From positions 1 to 8,514 of the forward strand of contig CAMCWG010000117.1 in the NCBI GenBank assembly GCA_945882005.1: DNA of 8,514 nucleotides, written 5' to 3'. The position numbers and the translations under genes were made by a program. Positions 6,390-8,514 of the stretch are shown here, one piece after another; the first letter of the stretch is position 1; each line of letters begins with the position of its first letter. The notes beneath the pieces were generated by a model. That model was not told the origin of the DNA, ran no database searches, and saw only the letters and a list, made by a program, of their open reading frames with translations. The stretch comes from Bordetella parapertussis (lineage in GTDB: Bacteria; Pseudomonadota; Gammaproteobacteria; Burkholderiales; Burkholderiaceae_B).

Positions 6390-7088
6390 ATGATGCAATC
6401 TAAGGTGTCTGCTCGATTGCAGCGAGAAAACACGCAAGACGAGATTTACGAAAAGATTTACGGTGCGATTCTCGAGCACCGGTTGCATCCTGGAACCAAG
6501 CTCGTTGAAGAACGGCTCGCAGAGATATTCAAGGTGAGCCGCGCCCGGATTCGTGAAGTGCTTGCGCGCCTCGCGCACGAGCAAGTTGTCGACATGTATC
6601 CGCAGCGCGGCGCCTATGTTGCACGCCCGACAATTGAACAGGCTGTGCACGTCTTTGAGGCACGCCGTCTCATTGAGCCTGAGTTGGTCCGACGCTTGAT
6701 AGAGAATCTCACGCCTGAACGCATAGAGCGGTTGCGGCAACATTGCTCTCTCGAACAAGACGCTCGGCGCCGTGAAGACAAGCGCATGATCGTCCGTCTG
6801 TCTGGCGAGTTTCATATGTTGATCTCTGAGTTGGCTGGCAATCAGGCGTTAGCACGCACCATGCGAGAGCTCTCTTCTCTGACTTGCCTCATCATCATTC
6901 TGTACGACGCACCGACCGCCTCAAGTTGTCGTGCAGATGAGCACAGCTTAATTACCGATGCGATTGCCAAGCCTGACATCGAGGGCGCGCAAAAAATCAT
7001 GCTTGAGCATCTTGCGCACATTGAAGGCAGCTTGAACCTAGAGCCAGCTGATTCTGAAGTCGACCTCGCGACCATTTTTGCAGAGTGA
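6390..7088 (+). CDS. GntR-family transcriptional regulator, FadR subfamily (FCD domain)
   Basis: This is a 232-residue DNA-binding regulator. The winged helix-turn-helix spans about residues 16-80 (PGTKLVEERLAEIF, then recognition region VSRARIREVLARL, then the QRGAYVARP wing). An all-helical FCD ligand domain covers about 88-215. FCD histidines H142 (EFH), H185 (DEH) and H207 (LEH) are in place, but the acidic ligand usually four residues before the first His is Ser138. Such regulators usually bind a carboxylate effector and release DNA. The start is ATG-ATG at 6390/6393; GAGG at 6384-6387 is better spaced for the second, so the protein may be one residue shorter. Lying within the right arm, it probably controls both arms and itself through the TGT-N2-ACA sites at 5426, 5584 and 5609. 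Confidence 0.93.
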   Translation: MMQSKVSARLQRENTQDEIYEKIYGAILEHRLHPGTKLVEERLAEIFKVSRARIREVLARLAHEQVVDMYPQRGAYVARPTIEQAVHVFEARRLIEPELVRRLIENLTPERIERLRQHCSLEQDARRREDKRMIVRLSGEFHMLISELAGNQALARTMRELSSLTCLIIILYDAPTASSCRADEHSLITDAIAKPDIEGAQKIMLEHLAHIEGSLNLEPADSEVDLATIFAE

Positions 7089-7090
7089 TC

Positions 7091-7831
7091 ATGAACATCC
7101 TTTTGATTAATCCAAACACGAGCCAACATGTGACCGAACGCATGCGAGCCAACGCTCAGCAGGCTGTGGGTGAGGCGGCGACAATTCATGCCTTTACCGC
7201 GCAATCGGGCCCGACGATTATTAGTAGCCGTTCAGAGAATGCGATTGCTCTGGCTGAAATGCTGCGCTTGGCTGCGTCCCATCAAGCGGGGCATGATGTG
7301 CTGATGTTGGGTGTCTCCATCGATACGGGCTTGCAAGCACTACGAGAGATGCTAGACATCCCTGTGGTGGGGATGGCGGAGGCCGCATTGCTCACGGCCA
7401 GTATGCTCGGAGGCAAAATCGGCTGCCTAACACTAGGGGCCGCGATGGTGCCAGTGTATGAAGAGTTGACTGCCAGCTACGGCTTGGCCTCGCGCGTATC
7501 CAAATGGCGTGCGATAGAGGTGCCCAGTGCCTTTAAGGTGACAGATGCCGACCCAGAGGTCGAGCGGGCGTTGATTCAGGCCTCAAAGCAACTCGTGCAG
7601 CAAGACGGCTCAGATGTCATCGTTCTTTGCGGTGCGGTACTTGCCGGCTACGCGCGACAAGTCGCGACAGCGGTTGGTGTGCCTGTGGTTGATCCGGCAC
7701 AAGCGGCCGCACTACAAGCACTGACGCTTGCAAGAATGCGGCCGACTAAGCAAAGTGGCGGAAGTTTTGCGCGCCCTAAAGGTCGGCTATTTTCTGGAAT
7801 CGACCCGAGCATTGCCTCGTTATATAAGTAG
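7091..7831 (+). CDS. Asp/Glu/hydantoin racemase family protein (second copy) with displaced cysteine
   Basis: This is a 246-residue homologue of the protein at 3158-3937. The ATG at 7091 is chosen because it gives MNILLINPN, aligned with MRILLINPN of the sister protein and the family norm. A GTG at 7085 would add two residues and overlap the regulator stop. The first catalytic position reads LMLGVSIDTGL, with V75 in place of Cys. The second reads VIVLCGAVLAGY, where C180 stands one residue before the canonical position, which is G181. It could still work as a single-cysteine enzyme if the loop shifts, but a standard two-base racemase is doubtful. PVVG (91-94) and SYGLASR (129-135) are typical of the fold. 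It follows the GntR gene by 2 bp, with AGAG 5 bases upstream, and precedes the deacetylase-fold gene by 36 bp. Confidence 0.88.
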   Translation: MNILLINPNTSQHVTERMRANAQQAVGEAATIHAFTAQSGPTIISSRSENAIALAEMLRLAASHQAGHDVLMLGVSIDTGLQALREMLDIPVVGMAEAALLTASMLGGKIGCLTLGAAMVPVYEELTASYGLASRVSKWRAIEVPSAFKVTDADPEVERALIQASKQLVQQDGSDVIVLCGAVLAGYARQVATAVGVPVVDPAQAAALQALTLARMRPTKQSGGSFARPKGRLFSGIDPSIASLYK

Positions 7832-7867
7832 TAATCAGCTAAGCGTAAAAGTGTTTAGGAGCGCGTG

Positions 7868-8514
7868 ATGGATCGCAGGGATTTATATGGCTACCGAGAC
7901 CAACGTCCTCAGGCACAGTGGCCGAGCGGTGCAAGTGTTGCGCTGAACTTTGTGGTCAATGTGGAAGAGGGGGCCGAGTTAAGCCTTGCGGACGGGGATG
8001 GGTCTAATGAGCCCATGCATGAAGTCACAAGCAAGGTCACGACCGAACCTGATTTGTGTCGCGAGTCTCACTTTGAGTTTGGCTTGCGGACAGCCTACTG
8101 GCGCGTCATGCGAGAGTTTAATGAGGCTGGGTTACCGTGCACGCTAAACGTATGCGGACGCGTGGCAGAGCGCACCCCAGACGTCTTGAAAGATGCCGTG
8201 GCGCGCGGTCATGACGTCTGCGCGCATGGCTGGCTCTGGCAATCGCCCGCAGGAATGAATAGGGCGCAAGAGCGCGCCATGATGCTCAAAACCTTGGATG
8301 CGATTGAGCATGCAAGTGGGGTACGACCTACAGGCTGGCATTGTAAATCAACGCCAACCGTCAACACGCGTGAGCTCGCGTGTGAACTCGGTCTGCTGTA
8401 TGACAGTGACGCGTATAACGACGAGTTGCCTTACTGGGCTCCCATTAGCCAAGGCCAGACACTCGTCTTGCCGTATCAGTTTGATACCAATGACATGCGG
8501 TTTTTTGGTGAGTC
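7868..8514 (+). CDS. PuuE-like polysaccharide-deacetylase-fold hydrolase (allantoinase / cyclic imide hydrolase relative), partial
   Basis: The frame is open from ATG 7868 to the window edge, 215 codons with the C-terminus missing. AGGAG at 7857-7861 lies 6 bases before the ATG. In-order landmarks of the PuuE group are DLYGYR (5-10), NFVVNVEEG (27-35), ESHFEFGLR (66-74), AHGWLW (119-124), the GVRPTGW segment (151-157), LYDSDAYNDELPYW (177-190) and LPYQFDTNDMRF (201-212). These enzymes hydrolyse cyclic ureides or imides rather than sugars; members include Pseudomonas PuuE allantoinase and bacterial cyclic imide hydrolases. After GVRPTGW the usual YTGRT is replaced by HCKST, suggesting a substrate other than allantoin. 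It ends the visible right arm and supplies a second ring-opening enzyme unrelated to the hydantoinase. Confidence 0.87.
   Translation, partial: MDRRDLYGYRDQRPQAQWPSGASVALNFVVNVEEGAELSLADGDGSNEPMHEVTSKVTTEPDLCRESHFEFGLRTAYWRVMREFNEAGLPCTLNVCGRVAERTPDVLKDAVARGHDVCAHGWLWQSPAGMNRAQERAMMLKTLDAIEHASGVRPTGWHCKSTPTVNTRELACELGLLYDSDAYNDELPYWAPISQGQTLVLPYQFDTNDMRFFGE

Noticed and set aside
6587..6594. TGTCGACA core, the same as the operator motif, inside the GntR coding region
   Set aside because: It encodes ordinary Val-Val-Asp-Met residues of the wing region, lacks the symmetric outer flanks, and about half a chance hit of TGTYRACA is expected in 8.5 kb.
7085..7090. GTG at 7085 as the start of the second racemase-like gene
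   Set aside because: It adds only two residues before MNILLINPN; the family and the sister protein in this window start at the position of ATG 7091.
1..8514. CRISPR arrays, insertion sequences, tRNA genes or phage genes
   Set aside because: No regularly spaced repeats, terminal inverted repeats, transposase-like frames or tRNA-like cloverleaf segments were seen on reading both strands.

Overview
The window looks like chromosomal DNA from a Gram-negative proteobacterium. The content fits a beta-proteobacterium of the Burkholderiales/Alcaligenaceae type: TRAP transporters with periplasmic binding proteins, Asp/Glu/hydantoin racemase-fold genes and a FadR-type GntR regulator packed together, at moderate GC. 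The taxonomic placement is inference only. I see no RNA genes, mobile elements or CRISPR arrays. Every stretch is either coding or a short intergenic gap.

Layout. Two gene sets diverge from one 265-bp control region (5367-5631). The left arm (minus strand) runs from 5366 to beyond base 1: a D-hydantoinase/dihydropyrimidinase, a hydantoin-racemase-like protein, then a tripartite TRAP transporter (binding protein DctP, small permease DctQ, large permease DctM), and a second, different TRAP binding protein cut by the window edge. Spacing is tight, with two 4-bp ATGA overlaps, so this is very probably one operon. The right arm (plus strand) runs from 5632 to beyond 8514: an arylmalonate decarboxylase/maleate isomerase-family protein, a GntR/FCD regulator, a second hydantoin-racemase-like protein, and the first 215 codons of a PuuE-like polysaccharide-deacetylase-fold hydrolase (allantoinase / cyclic imide hydrolase relatives).

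Control region. It holds two near-consensus sigma-54 (-24/-12) promoters on opposite strands, with their -12 elements facing each other only about 12 bp apart. It also holds three TGT-YR-ACA palindromes, one in the leader of the left arm and two in the leader of the right arm. These are the best candidates for operators of the GntR protein encoded in the right arm. I infer nitrogen-type sigma-54 activation combined with substrate-responsive repression of both arms.

How the genes may work together (inference). The TRAP system imports a carboxylate-bearing compound. The two unrelated cyclic amidases open ureide or imide rings. The three racemase-fold proteins then act on the products as a racemase, isomerase or decarboxylase. 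By eye none of the three carries the usual two-cysteine active site. The AMDase-like protein has the Gly-Thr-Ser plus single-Cys arrangement of a decarboxylase, and the two hydantoin-racemase homologues lack both canonical cysteines. A pathway for a substituted hydantoin, dihydropyrimidine or barbiturate-like compound is plausible, but the substrate cannot be read from sequence. No N-carbamoyl amidohydrolase is visible in the window.
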